Assembly (NCBI GenBank): GCA_963556255.1
Contig: OY744607.1
Location: forward strand, 46,719,611 to 46,783,610
DNA from: Allolobophora icterica
Taxonomy: Eukaryota; Annelida; Clitellata; Crassiclitellata; Lumbricidae
Direction: 5' to 3'
Length of the DNA stretch: 64,000 nt
Position numbers and translations under genes: made by a program. Under the pieces are notes generated by a model, which saw only the letters and a program-made list of their open reading frames with translations, was not told the origin of the DNA and did not search any database. The stretch's first letter is position 1. Each line of letters begins with the position of its first letter. Below are positions 35,024-47,900 of this stretch, one piece after another.

Positions 35024-38000
35024 TCAATTCATTTGCAAGGTTATCTTCCAAAGTTCCTAGAAAAAACAATCACAGAGAATTGCAGGTGTATAGTTAATCT
35101 TGAGTTGTAACTACTGCATTATGATAAAACAATTGAGATTATTCAAAACATTTGGACTACACATTACACCGAAAGACAGTGCTACACTATATTACAATAA
35201 AATGTTATGATGCAAAGATTAAGCATCAGAAATAACTATTTAAAAATGTAAAAGCAAACTTAAACCAAACCGATTACACAGTTTCTTATTTGCTTCTAAA
35301 ATACACTAAATAAATTATTGTTTGCATAATGCTAAGTTCTGAAGAAGTAAAAGTTACAATAACATCAGATAAAGAATAAAGTAAGCAAATGTCACTTACT
35401 AAATATTGCGTCCTGCTATATTCGAAATACTGAGGAATATTAGGAACAATTTCTGCCACAAACTTTTCTCCAGCCAATCCAGTCAAACCGCAAAGGTAGG
35501 TTACACAATCTTGAAAATGTTCGTATGCAGGACAAGCAACGTCAAGATCTTCAAGTGTGAAATTCAGCCTAGAAAAATGTACACCAAGTTTGTATTTCAG
35601 TTTCCAAAGTAACAGACTTCTTTAATTGAAAACAGGACAAGACAGTCTTGGAAACCAATTGAAGAAATTATACAACATAACTGTCAGAACTTGGTAAAAA
35701 TATCAAGTTATTCATTCAACCCAGTAGTTATTTAATTCACACCATCACTTTCAGCATTGTCCCAATTAGTTACCAGAGCGATATGTGCAAAAATGACCAC
35801 ATAACTAAAAAAAATGACCACAGAACTGCTATTTAAATCAAGCTCACCTTTTCTCAATGGACATGTACAAAGTCTTGCATCGGGATGAATTTCTCATAAT
35901 ATCGTAAACTGCTCTGAAGAAGCCATCTGTTGCATCATCACTGTAGACAACTACATCCAAACACATAAGGACGAATTATATTAACATCTATGGCTACAAC
36001 TCTGCAAACTACCATTTGATGCATACAAGAGACTAGTTATAGTAAAACACTTCATTGTACTCAGAACGTAGATCCCAAAATTAATTCAACTGTAGGAAAT
36101 AATTAACAAAAAGCGACAAGATTGAAGCTTGGATTCTTTGGTCATGTTATGCGATCTGATGGGCTAGAAAAGGAAATGATGTTGGCTTGTGGTGAGGGGA
36201 AAAAAAGACGGGGTCGACCAAGGAAGAAATGGATGGATGAGATTCACGATGTAACTGGCATGAATCTGGAAGCACTAAGGGACCTGACTTCGAATAGGAA
36301 GCAATGGAGAATGTGTGTCATGGCGATCGCTAGAGCTCCAGGAGTTGACAGCACAAGGTGACAAGGTAGGAAATAAATTCATTACAAAAAGAGCACATTT
36401 TTATAGTGGTTCTTGACATGGCTACCAAAGACCGCATTAAATGACTTTCAGGTGTATGCATATAACCAGCGCCTCTGAATGGTCTATACCGCGAGAGGCG
36501 CTTTATAAATGCCCATATACAATACAATACAATACAATACAATAACTGAACATCTTTGCAATTCGTTTTTAGAAACAATCAATGGTGCTATTCAACATAA
36601 CAAAAAGGTGCAAATTCTCACAAACTTAAATATTTATTGTTGTATAGCAACTGTCTTCTACGGATACAGGTTAAATGTATGAATTCATATGGAGAATGGA
36701 GAATTTACATAGCGCCTCTTCAAGGTTGTCTACTCAGAAGCACTCCCGACCCAACCCCAGCTGAAGAGTACAGTCTTGAGATTTGAATAAAATGTTGCGG
36801 AAAGGGTGCTTGGGACCAAGCGAAGCGCTACATACATACATTTAACCTGTATCCATGTATGTACGTATCACGACAATTAATATAGCACATTTTTGCGTTA
36901 TAACACCTGAGCAACTATCAGATGCTGTAACCCATAAGTTAGAATTTTCAACTGACCATCCGAAGCCATGAGTATGTCAACTGCGTTTAAATCCAAGATA
37001 CTTTCTGCTGCGTTGGTCTGAATGTCCTCTGTTGAAATCTTGCAACATGGGAAGTTAGGAACAGAATTATTCATAACAGGTGTATCACAGGCAATGTTCT
37101 GATTAGCACCTATAAATGAAACAATTAACATTCATGACACAAAACAAAAAGGATTAAATCAATCACCAATTAGATGTAACAATGTCATCATCATCTTCCT
37201 AAACACTCATTCTAACCTGAAACTGCTTTTAAATTATTGTCTCTTTCTTGCCCTTCAGCAACCACCTGTGACCTCACAAACACATTTCACAGTAGAATGG
37301 CTTGACCTCTCTGAACTGTTAACAAAACTAACCCAATATGGCTCTTGCAGACTGAGTTTCATTAAACAGCTTTTGTGTATAACTGCAAACCTGCAAGATT
37401 TTACACTGCACTAAAAAGCACCGACAGCAAAACAAGAACTTCAGCAAAGAATTTACCAGTGTTCAGGGAATCCCAGTTCAATTTCTGCACATCCACTGGT
37501 ATATTTGATCCAGTGTTATGAGATGCTGAATCCAGAACGATAAATCTGGCCGAGTTGAAGAGATGTTTATTTAAAGCTACATTGTTGGAACAGGCAGTAA
37601 GAACATCGTCATTGACGTCTGAAATTCAGATAAAGCAACGACATTATGATTATTATTATTATGATTATTATACCAACCTACCTGTAATACAATTATTATA
37701 ATCATAAAAATTCCAATTACATATATTATCATTAATAACACGAAATTTCAAATATAATTTTGCACATATTTAATGCTCACCAAAGCTATCCGTAAGATTT
37801 GTTGACATAACTGAAAATAATGATATATCTTTCCTTCTTGGCAGCAAAGTTTCTCGATTAAATGCAAGGTACTGAAGTACCGAGTTGCTATAGAAAGTGC
37901 ATAATAAATTATCAATTACAGTACTCTGTCACACCCTTGTTTTTTTTAGCAGATTGAACCGTTACTTTACCTTCCTGGACCTTATAAAGGCAAAACAACT

Positions 38001-41000
38001 CATACCTGTGGCAATGACTTTCTTGGCAAACATGGCCACCACAATGCTGGCCAGTCCAACTCCAGCTCCCAGTTCCAAGACAACTTTGTGATCAAAGGCC
38101 TTCCTGTTGTCGATGATAAAATCACACAGAATCATACATCCAGGCCACACCTGCCAAAATATAAATTTTATAATTACTAATAAGACTGGTAACATATTTC
38201 TGCTGCACTGTTTGTAAGTAAGTAAGTAAGTATATTCTTTATTAAGTAGCGCTTGCAAATGCACAGCGCCGTACAAGAAATTTAATACAGCATATAATTG
38301 CATATTACATATTACAATCAAACAATGTAAGTTCCAATTAACAGCCAAATCATATGCACTGGTACACTGGCACAGCAGTAACAGTGAATGAACTTGGATA
38401 ATTCTGAGAAAGTCAACTGAAGAAATTAAATATGTTTAGTGTTTTAGGGTTTTCAGGATATAAAAAATGGCATTCAGAGTTGAACTGTGCAAGAAACACG
38501 TCATCTTGTCATTGGGTTTAAATCACAAAACTTTATTAGACCAATGGAAGCAAGTAATTAACCTCAAAGTTTTCGTGTTTAACATGTTAATTCTCAATAT
38601 CAAATTATACTCTGCCATATTGGGAACAGATGTTTCCTAATTATTACTATTATTGTTATTATCATTACAAAAACTGTTAACCCATGCAAAGTCACACAGA
38701 AATGCGAATCTGGGGCAGGGTTAGTCAGTCGCCAGGTGAAGAGCTTTTAGACATACAAATGTTTGAGAGTCAATGAGAAATAGAGAGTTTTGAGGCATTT
38801 CTTAAAGGAACAGAAAGAGTTTGAGCATCTGCACTTGAATCTTCATTTCTGCAGACATTACCTGTAGCCCAACATCCGGTAGATGCGTTGACATTGCATG
38901 TTCTAGAAGATTAACAACAGCACATAATGATTCGCTAGCAAGTCATTTGAGATGCATAGCAAAGCAATAGTCATTTCGGATTCAGGATATGCTCTGTACA
39001 CAAAGGCAACTGAAAAAAGCACTAACAAATACCACAAACTACTGGAACTAAAGTAACGTAAGAAAAGGTCATCCATTTCTCAGTCATTACATTACTTCAG
39101 CAACAAAAGACACTACATATTTCACGGTACAATTGTGGCAAATATTCTACTTATGATTCTCAACTTAGCATTCTCAACTTCAAATCTAATTTCACTGGCA
39201 GTATTTACGAACACTGTAATCAGTAAGCGCTCTGGACATTTATTCATAATACTGACATTCCTGTCAGATGAAAACTTGTAGCGTACGATTTTTCTCTGCC
39301 TTCGAGTAAAATAAAGTACTCAATAACCTGTACTACCATGCATAAAATAACGTACAAAGATTATGATACACTACCGTCTAATCTAACCCTGATACCTAAA
39401 GAGCAGCTACAGTAACTGGCTAGTCACAAATTGACAGTCAACTTGAACAGCAGCTGAGAAATAAAAATCAGAAAACATACCATATCATAACATAAGTGAA
39501 AATTTGTGAAGCACAACTTCAAGAAAAAACTCGGCAGCACTGCCAGCAGGGAGGCCCCATAATCAAAGAAAACCGACCTCAAGCACTTGCAGAACAAGGA
39601 AGGTGCCAGACTGATTAGCTTACTTCTGATTTTTAAAGGAAGACTATTCCAGGTTACAGGGCCACATTACATTACATATTTGTGTGCAAACATGTAATTT
39701 ATAATTACTATAATTAGTAAGATAATTTTAGTTTATATCAAAGATAGGCGAATAAGTCACAAGCTACCTAAATACACGACCTCAGAAAGAGTCTTCTGTC
39801 TTCTTGGCAAAATGAGGTCACCATCTTCATCTAAAAGTTCAGAGGTTCCAGCACACATGACTTCATTTTGAGCTTCAGCTTCTGACGAAGTCACGTCACG
39901 GAACAGAAATCGAGACCGGAATACTGAAAACCAAAGAAAATCTGCAAAATCATTCAGTAAAAAAAATCTACCAGTAATGGGCCATCCATTCATTCATTCA
40001 TTCATTCATTCATTCATTCAAAAATTTAATATAGCGCACCTTCAAGAAACCTACTCAGAAGCATATATTACGTACGCAAAAATCCGGAAAATTTGACCCC
40101 TACCTGTTCGCAAGCGTACTTTTTTCCACCCCACCCCTGCGTATGTACGCTTGACGAACACCCCCCCCCCAGACCAGCTGCAGAATGTGTCGGTTCGGCA
40201 GCGGCTGTCTGCACTTTAGCCCAGATTGAAGGATGAGTAATCCATGGACTCACTGCTCAGCTGTGTGATAGCTTAATAATAGCGTTCAGAGGTAAGGACG
40301 TAAGATCTTATGACACCTCTCCCACAGTCCTGTTTCTCCTGAGTCCTGACAGTACCTGATAGCTGAAAGACTGAACTCTGGCTCACTTGAAGGCCAATCA
40401 ATTTGAGGGCCAATATAGACAAATTATAGGTTTAACCCCTCCCCCGCTTCCGTTCGCAAGCGTACGCAAACACATGCATTTGTGTTACCCCTCCCCTCCA
40501 TGCGTACGTAATATATGGATGGCCCCTAATCAACAACACAGCGTTAGGCAGAAGCAACTGGCCAGACTGGTGTTGTTAAAGGATGTAGGGGGACAATTGA
40601 ATAGCGATCAGATGATGCAATAATTTGTTATAATTGATATTATAATCAGATGATGTTACAATTTGATAAGGACGAAAGTTTATCTGCAGCTGAATGAAGC
40701 TTGAATACATGTACTAGAAAAACTGTCCAGGACTATGGGTTTTCTGCTAATGTTTATGTATACCAAAGAGCCATTTTCCTTTAAAGTCCCAAGTAAAATA
40801 TGTCAAGTATTGAAGCCACGCAAGGAAATAAGACCCTACCAAAGCAGATATGGGATACTTTAAACTAAAGTAAGGGCTGCAAGGTAGATGTTCTACCAGG
40901 TATTTGAATTTTTAATACAGTGACAATGAGTACATTAACCAATCCAGCCTGTAAAACAGTGGTATTGTTTGAGAACCATTGTATTAGATATTGTCAGGAA

Positions 41001-41153
41001 GCTATCTAGCACAAGAAGTATATCTTGCAATGTAATGTAATTGTAATAGTTACCTGGATATATTCTGAAGTTTCGATCGGGAACTTTGTGGATTCGATCC
41101 TGCTCTGTCAAGAACACATGGACATCTGAAACAACTTCTTCATCTGGTTCCAT
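35024..41153 (-). CDS. METTL22: METTL22-like protein-lysine methyltransferase, nine exons, 353 aa
   Basis: Exons on the minus strand: 41,153-41,054; 39,923-39,768; 38,902-38,862; 38,150-38,006; 37,618-37,457; 37,109-36,957; 35,950-35,848; 35,568-35,400; 35,056-35,024. All introns are GT-AG, phases agree, and the sum is 1,062 nt including TGA. Motifs: EEVVSDVHVFLTEQ at the start; LEHAMSTHLPDVGLQVWPG; SAM motif I VVLELGAGVGLAS (ELGAGVG at residues 125-131); DVNDDVLTACSNNVALN; MASDVVYSDDATDGFF; YMSIEKRLNFTLEDLDV; C-terminal ELWKITLQMN. These parallel human METTL22 throughout. Human METTL22 (404 aa) is a class I, family-16-type methyltransferase reported to methylate the DNA-binding protein KIN17 on lysine. 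The second exon uses the downstream donor TTAG|GTAGCT, because only it gives the right phase and a conserved VVYLEH. Introns hold LINE fragments. The protein looks intact. Confidence 0.9.
36122..36361 (+). pseudogene. LINE ORF2 C-terminal fragment in a METTL22-like intron
   Basis: The frame reads KLGFFGHVMRSDGLEKEMML, then GEGKKRRGRPRKKWMDEI, then NRKQWRMCVMAIARAPGVD. The GHV.R.DGLEK...L...EGKR.RGRPR..W.D.I pattern is the familiar C-terminus of many invertebrate LINE ORF2 proteins. It is 5'-truncated and lies antisense in an intron. Confidence 0.8.
36450..36545 (+). mobile_element. LINE B 3' end with (ACAAT)n tail
   Basis: AGCGCCTCTGAATGG, then GAGAGGCGCTTTATAAATGC, then five ACAAT pentamers. 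This is the same stem-loop and tail as LINE B at 6,404-6,507, here in plus orientation. Confidence 0.75.
36690..36840 (-). mobile_element. Retroelement 3'-end fragment
   Basis: TTTACATAGCGCCTCTTCAA, then CTCAGAAGCACTCCCGACCC. Similar to 31,655-31,720. Probably a diverged LINE B or SINE tail in antisense. Confidence 0.55.
39526..39662 (-). mobile_element. LINE ORF2 C-terminal fragment (short)
   Basis: Antisense reading around TGGAATAGTCTTCCTTTAAA and the preceding words resembles the ALWNSLP-type end of LINE ORF2. Short, frameshifted and intronic. Confidence 0.35.
39989..40055. repeat. (CATT)n microsatellite next to a LINE-tail fragment
   Basis: Seven CATT units, then TTTAATATAGCGCACCTTCA, the LINE-tail phrase. 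It lies in the first METTL22-like intron. Confidence 0.75.
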
Positions 41154-41911
41154 TTTGTCGGCAATCTATCACATTGCGCAGAACGTATGATCAAAACCTG
41201 CAATTCAAGTCAACAAATAAACATCAGGTCACCAAGTCGTCCCTAGTTGCAAATTTTCCAAGGCCTTTCACTCCAAACTAAAAGCAATAATGACCACTAA
41301 TTGAAATACCTATCCTGACTCTATCGCTATCTTGTCCTTATTGCTGCTGCCATTCCAGTGACATCGTCCACTTCTTGCCGCTTTGCCCGTCTGCTGGATT
41401 TTAAGTCGCAATTAAACGACCTAGACACTGTTCACTTTACCAATTACAAACTTTTGTATGAGAATGTGTTATGAGAATGTGTTATGCTTGGGTTCGTTTG
41501 ACACTAAGTGCGGGTTCAGAAAGACCTAACAACGGATGGCTTGATTAATTGAACAATCAGAATTTAGTGTGCCAACTAACTACGCAGCATTTTCCATATT
41601 TTAAGACGCCTTTGTGCAAGAGAACTTTTGGTCACTTGCCAAGACTACATGGTCAGAAAAGGCGAAAACGTAAAATTTTTGCATAATAACACAAAAATCT
41701 CTTAAGCATCGTATCTCAGGACGATAAATAAAATAAAATGAACCAACAACCTTCACAACGATTTAATTTTTAAAACACGACTTGTAACTTTTAATTTATT
41801 TTGAAATCGCTGAGCGATAATACAAGGCTCAACGCCATTACGCTCACCATGGCATAGACTACAAGTATAAAAGATATTAGTAACTAACTAATTGATTAGC
41901 AATTTAACCAC

Positions 41912-41958
41912 AGTATAAATAATTATTTAATAATTATTTATACTGTGATTTAACAGTC

Positions 41959-41992
<34 letters not shown>

Positions 41993-42010
41993 TAATCAAT
42001 CAATCAATAT
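41912..42010. repeat. AT-rich palindrome followed by (TCAA)n
   Basis: CACAGTATAAATAATTATT and its inverse meet at a TA centre (about 41,910-41,952). A run of TCAA tetramers follows at about 41,961-42,008. Confidence 0.85.
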
Positions 42011-42097
42011 TCGTTGAATTCAACAAATCCAGTTGACAACAGATTACATGAAGAAATGAAATGTAGGCCTAAATGAAATTATACAAGTATCGATGTG

Positions 42098-42330
42098 TGG
42101 GGCGTGGTGGCTCTGTGGTAAGTTCGGCGCCTTGTGACCGGAGGGTTGCAGGTTCGAATCCCACTCTAGCCGCTGCGTACGGACCTTGGGCAAGTCCTTC
42201 ACTCGCGATTGCTCGTTGCGCTTCGACTTGAAAACTAGGCCCTATACCGATGCTGTAGTCGGGAGCGCTCTGAGTAGTAGTAGACTTTACGGAGGCGCTA
42301 TAGAAATATCCGAAATAAAAAAAGTAGGCC
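42098..42330 (+). mobile_element. tRNA-derived SINE, family S3
   Basis: Head GGGGCGTGGTGGCTCTGTGG (A-box-like) and B-box GGTTCGAATCCC. The body has CCTTGGGCAAGTCCTTCACT, a core also seen in several animal SINE families. The 3' end is GGGAGCGCTCTGAG, then GGAGGCGCTATAGAAAT, the same stem-loop theme as LINE B. A short AAATAAAA tail follows. Confidence 0.85.
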
Positions 42331-42655
42331 TACCTCTTCTAACGCATCTCACAGACTCGACAATGCATTGTATTATTTGTAGCTAGGCCTACTGCATCCT
42401 CAAACTGCCCTACAGGTACAACCAGGTTTTAGTAAAATATAGGCCCTAAATGTACACGTTTTCCGACAGCGATTGTATGACCACCACGCTGCTTAGTGCT
42501 CATTTTTCGACGAACTGATCATGTGAGATCCATCATCATCGCTAGCAGCCATATTCCAAGGAAGAACTATTAGGGTGCAGTGTTAAAATCGGGAGCACTT
42601 GAATAACCACACCCGTAAGCCTACATCGCTTTATTTCGTTTTCTTTAGCTTGTTT

Positions 42656-42798
42656 AGCCCCCGTAAGGGCGTTCAGAAATTGCGCTTGCCGCCCATATTT
42701 CAGAGCGACAGCGCGGGGTATTGGGTATAGTTTTCAACTAGCAATAACCACGCCTCGGATGAACCTCATCGGCTATGGTACTGCCACTGCGCAAAGCT
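42656..42798 (-). ncRNA. RNU4: U4 spliceosomal snRNA, copy A
   Basis: On the minus strand, transcription would start AGCTTTGCGCAGTGGCAGTA. The 143-nt sequence aligns along its whole length with human U4: the U6-pairing stem regions, the 5' stem-loop with the k-turn (GATGAGGTTCATCCGAGG), GTTATTGCTAGTTGAAAAC, CCCAATACCCCGC, a central stem-loop, an Sm-like site AATTTCTG, and a 3' stem-loop CGCCCTTACGGGGGC. U4 pairs with U6 and carries it into the tri-snRNP. There is no intron or coding sequence. A copy of the same length and sequence lies 1,056 bp away. Confidence 0.95.
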
Positions 42799-43711
42799 AA
42801 CCAAACCACAAGCAAACGGTACCATTATATTCTATGTTCGTAGAAAGTGTGGTGTTCCTCTACCTTAATGCTGTGTTTAAAATTTTGTTTAAGTTTACAT
42901 CGATACTGCATTATCCTTCATTATTTCGTTTTCCAAGTAAGAAGCAAACCCGATTGGTCATTTGTGGTACGCTATTAATGAAGAATTTTGACAAGTAGGC
43001 CCTAAGTTATTTATTAACGCTGGAAATGCTGTAGGCCTAACCAATTTGTTCTGTAGGTGGCGGAAGAGTACGGCACAGTCATATAGCCGCAATTTAAGTG
43101 ACCAACAGCGCCATCTTCAGAGAATAAAGTTGCTCATTAAAATTCGAAAAACCCAGGCAATACAATAGCACTTCATTTCTTACCTTAGCCTTTAACTGCA
43201 AAATAAGTGTAAATATAGGCGGCCGTATGGCCTCGACCCGCTCATTTTTTAATTGCTCCAATTCTAAACACCATCCAACGTACGTTGTTGTCTGACTGTC
43301 TACCTGCCTGGCCCTTTGATCTCGACCTGAAACCGAATCTAACGTAACCTGCTTATCGATTTTGTTTTGATTGTAACTATACGCCTAAGTATATAAACAA
43401 CCTACATTGTCACCTAGCATGCATGTAGGCCCTATACGCCGAAGTAAATAAACAACCTACATTGGCACCTAGCAAGTGCACGTGCAATACAAGGCAAAGA
43501 AATGATGAAACACACAGATATAATCAACGGATATGCACACCAAATAACTAAAGACACAATTGGTCCGCAAAAGGAACCAGCTTCTTGAATATTTAAGTTT
43601 GGAATAACTGAATACCTAATGGATGCCAAATTACATTGAAAACTGTAATCTTTAACGCAACTATTGTTTACATTTACATATTTTGCTGGCTGTTTTGTTT
43701 TTGGTTCGTGT

Positions 43712-43854
43712 AGCCCCCGTAAGGGCGTTCAGAAATTGCGCTTGCCGCCCATATTTCAGAGCGACAGCGCGGGGTATTGGGTATAGTTTTCAACTAGCAA
43801 TAACCACGCCTCGGATGAACCTCATCGGCTATGGTACTGCCACTGCGCAAAGCT
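43712..43854 (-). ncRNA. RNU4: U4 spliceosomal snRNA, copy B
   Basis: As far as I can see it is identical to copy A over 143 nt, in the same orientation. Similarity ends sharply at the 3' end. On the 5' side a short GGTTTGGTT box directly upstream of the start, and an ACCGGTTGGCT-like box a little further, are partly shared, which could belong to the snRNA promoter. The lack of a poly(A) tract or target duplication argues against a retrocopy. Confidence 0.94.
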
Positions 43855-44910
43855 AACCAAACCTCTAGCCAACCGGTATAAATTATTTTGTTGTTTCCGA
43901 AATACGGGTGTTCAATACACCCAATTCTCTTAATCCTATTAATCGTACTTCTTCAAAGTAAAACATCGCTTTCTTTTATTTGACTAAAAGTTGAACTATA
44001 TTAAAAATATTTTCGCTATATAGGCAAAATTTTACATGAAATAAAGAATGTGTAACTGAATTTGTTTGAATACAGTACTAACACATGGTATATATATGTA
44101 TATCATTGATATATTCCCCAGGTGGCGCGCCTTGACTGTAAGATTCAGAGCTACCTATTATCGATAATAATAGATAGCTAGGGTTAGTTTAATGCACGTG
44201 GCTGGTGCCGTACAGGACGTCCCTTGACCGTTTTCTTGCAAAGAATTCTTTAGTAGTAGAATTTCATTTTGGTCTTATTTTCACACGCAATTACAATTAA
44301 ATATAAAACACCAACATTTAAGTAGTTGCTCCAATTCCAAGCACTTTTATCATCACGCTCTCTTAATGCATCTAGAGCCATTCTTATTGTACTTAGTACG
44401 ATTGTCTAGAACAATACACCGTGTATAGGTCAAAGTTGAAATATCTGGGTCAAATTAGTCATCGCGCCTACTGTTTTATGAAGTAGGCGCGATGTTTTGC
44501 AGCGTGTATCGAGTTTTTTCGACTTGTGTAAAAACGACGCGTCGAGTAAAAGATACGAGAAACGTTAATGAGTTGTGACAGCGGAAATTATTTATTTATT
44601 TACGACTTGTCTCGAATTCGGCGCACCGATTAACAACAATAAATTGTAGGTCCCTACTAGACCGCACGCCTACACTTACGGAGTTTTACTTGTTTACTAG
44701 AATCTACTACATCAAAAAGTTGTTTACTGCGGTTATTCACGCGTTACACGCATGCTAACAACAGACTTTAGCGTCCTATAACTGAAGCACTGACGGACAA
44801 TCCTTGGGGCAATTCCTTTGACCTGCCTGCAGTAAGGTTTTCGAAGAGTGTAAAGTAATCGCCCTCGAAATAAACCGAAAGTTATCGACTCGATTTGTCG
44901 ACCCATCATC
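43855..44910. other. Region upstream of the acyltransferase gene
   Basis: About 1 kb that should contain the U4 copy B promoter (minus strand) and the acyltransferase promoter and 5' UTR (plus strand). CATCGCGCCTACT and its inverse AGTAGGCGCGATG flank about 10 bp at 44,460-44,493, a hairpin. No further gene. Confidence 0.5.
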
Positions 44911-47900
44911 ATGGTGTTCGGTGTGGAGTTTGCCCCAATCTTGACCACCCCCATCGAACGCCGCCTCCAAACCATGGCGGTTCTCATGTACATCCTTCTG
45001 TGCACCTGCGCCCCTCTTTTCTGCACCCTCCTCTTCATCTACACCCTTACGACGAAAATAGCACCGATAGCGATAGGTTACGCCGCCTGGGTGCTTTATG
45101 ATATCAGGGTCAAGAAGACGTCCAGTCGGGGTGGGAGGGCCTCTGACTGGGTGCGTCGCGGTCGGATGTGGGTCTACTTCAAGAACTTCTTCCCGGTGTC
45201 CCTCGTCAAGACGGCGGAACTGGATCCGGGGAAGAACTACCTGTTCGGCTACCACCCGCACGGGATTATCGGTTGTGGGGCGTTTGCTAACTTCGCAACA
45301 GAGGCTACGGATTTCAGTGGAGTCTTTCCGGGAATTAAACCGCATCTGTTGACACTGAAGCCTAACTTCCGGTTTCCGCTGCTCAGAGGTCTACTGCTCT
45401 GGAGTGGTAGGTAACATCTTCCACCACCGGAGGGCGAATTAAAGAACAGTAGATGTAATTGTAAACGTTTTTATATAGCGACCATCTGACCTCGACCCTG
45501 CTCATTTATCAGTGAATTGATCAGGTAAGGTCCTTCACCACTGCCCGTCTGGTTTGAATGGGTATTGCACCATTTAAGGCCCAGTGTGAGGGTAAAATAC
45601 TTTTGAGGAGTAGTTCTAAGTATTTGGAAGGGTATTTTAAGTAATTACCCTGGCAACCTCGTTCATTTAGCCTGGAGTGGCCCCGTGTTGTGAAATTGGG
45701 CTCAGTATTTAAAGTACATTTAACTAGTACCTTACTCAATACTGATGAAGAGGAGAGGATAGACGGGGAAGGGAGAGGAGAGAAGGGGAGGGAGGGGAGG
45801 GGAGAAAAGGAGACAGGACTGGAGAGGAGAGGAAAACAAAGGATGTGTTGAATGTAATGCGGTAGCAAGATATAGAACGAAATGGTTAAACAGTTAAAAC
45901 TGTAGGAAACAAATCTGGTTGTGATGGGCCAGACACAAAGTCCACTTGTCATCCTACCTTACTACGTTATCCATGCATCATAAATTTTTGACACATTTGT
46001 TTATGTATTCACATTGTATGTACATGTACATACATATAAACATGAATATGCATATGTATGTACCTACACTACAGATGTATGCATTTTGCATTCTTTTATG
46101 TATGTACATTTTGAAACACTCTCGGAGTGCTGGACACTTGGCTGTCCAACTTATATAAACCGATTTGACTGAAGGCAACATGTTGCATTCGTTTCTGTAC
46201 AGGTGTTTGTGATGTGAGTCGAGAGAGCATAGAGTGGCTGATGACGAAACAAGGAACCGGAAATGCTGCCATTATTGTTGTCGGCGGAGCAGAGGAAGCT
46301 CTCGAAGCGAAGCCGGGGAGTTATGACATAATGCTGAAGAAGAGAAAGGGATTTGTGAAGCTGGCCATCCAAACAGGGTGCGAGGTTATCTGTTAGGCTA
46401 TTTGAGAATCACCATCTTAATTTTGAAATTTTCAATGCAGTATTTAGAAGCATAGTGCACCAACATGCTCACAAGTGTTGCAGGAGGTCAGAGAGATTGT
46501 CAGGTGAAACCACAGGAGGTAAAGGACCAGAGATGTTATGGAATGTTACTCAGCGCTCGTGAATAAGCTGGTGCCCTGTGCTTAGCTTTAGAGTAGCGCT
46601 GTAGAATTTGGAGTTTACGATTACGTTATGTAAATGTAGAAGAAGAAAAGGAGGAGCAGTGCTGGACGGTCAATCGAGAGGTCAGGGTTCAAATCCCACC
46701 AGAGCAGAAATCAGGTTCAAAATTTCCACCTGCACCCTCTGGCCATCTCGCTATAATGAGTACACTGTTAGTGGAAAGATGAGACAGAGAGGAAGAAGAG
46801 TGGCTGCTGGTCCTCATATACCAAGACTAAGAAAATGAAGTTGCTAACACTTCATACTAATGGCTGCCTCTAAGGTTAGCTTAAGGGACTGGTTTTCTAT
46901 GGAAGAGGCAGCTACAAAAATATGTATACAGTTACGTTTAAATTTGCAATTATATTACAGTTATGATAAATTACACTGTAAGAATTTTTGGGTGTGTTTT
47001 TCAGAGCCTGCCTGGTGCCCGTCTTCAGTTTCGGGGAGAACGATCTTTTCGTTCAGGCCGAGAATCCTCACGGATCGTATTTGCGATCATTCCAGGAAGC
47101 ATTTAAGAAGATCTTCGGGTTTTCTCCCCCTCTCTTCTATGGTCGTGGGGTTTTCAACTACACGTTCGGACTGCTTCCATTTCGAAAGCCGGTCCATACA
47201 GTCAGTGAGTGGAGAAGTGAAGCTTAATGTTGTTGTTTTGTGGTCTTGGGTAGAGAAGCCGAATGATGTTCTATCTGGGAATAGTGTAGAGTAGTATTAT
47301 GTATCCTAGAGTTTATAGATTTTTATTACTTTACATGGCTGTGGGTGCAAGACAGCCTATTGGGTAGAATGCTGGACTGTCAATTGAGGAGTTGGGGTTA
47401 AAATTTATTTTAAGATTTCTGCTCCACCTGTGCCCCCTAGCCAACTCAGCTATAATGAGTACACTGATTGTACACTGTCGGTGGGAAGATGAGATGGCGA
47501 GGGAGAGGACTCGCCACCCGACCTCATATGCCAGGGCTAAAAACAGAAGTTGCTAACACTTCATACCGAAGGCTGCTTCCCAGGCTAGCTTAAGGTACTG
47601 CTCTTCTTCATCTGCCATCATACACCGAGGCTAAGAAAATGAAGTCGCTAACTCTGCATAGCCATGGCTGCATTTCAGGCTAGCTTAAGACTGCTCTTCT
47701 TCGTGTATGGCTAATCTTTTCGGCTTGCAGATAACATTTTTATCCTTCAGATAAGACCAGTAATGTTTGACCCAGTTGTGATACAAATGAACAGATTTTT
47801 CTTCGAAGTCACAATTCACCTCACTTCAAAACCTTCAAGATAGTCACGATTAACTTGTACTATGGCATGTTCATCAATGACAGCGAAGCCTTCATAAGGC

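Noticed and set aside
39768..39781. Donor GAG|GTCGTG for the second METTL22-like exon
   Set aside because: It gives phase 0 while the next exon needs one leftover base. The donor TTAG|GTAGCT 13 bp downstream gives the right phase and restores a conserved VVYLEH.
42656..43854. The two identical segments as copies of a MITE
   Set aside because: No terminal inverted repeats or target duplication, and the whole segment aligns to U4 snRNA including the k-turn and 3' stem-loop.
44733..45345. Minus-strand open frames of 101 and 189 codons
   Set aside because: They are antisense to the first exon of the acyltransferase, which carries the HPHG signature on the plus strand.
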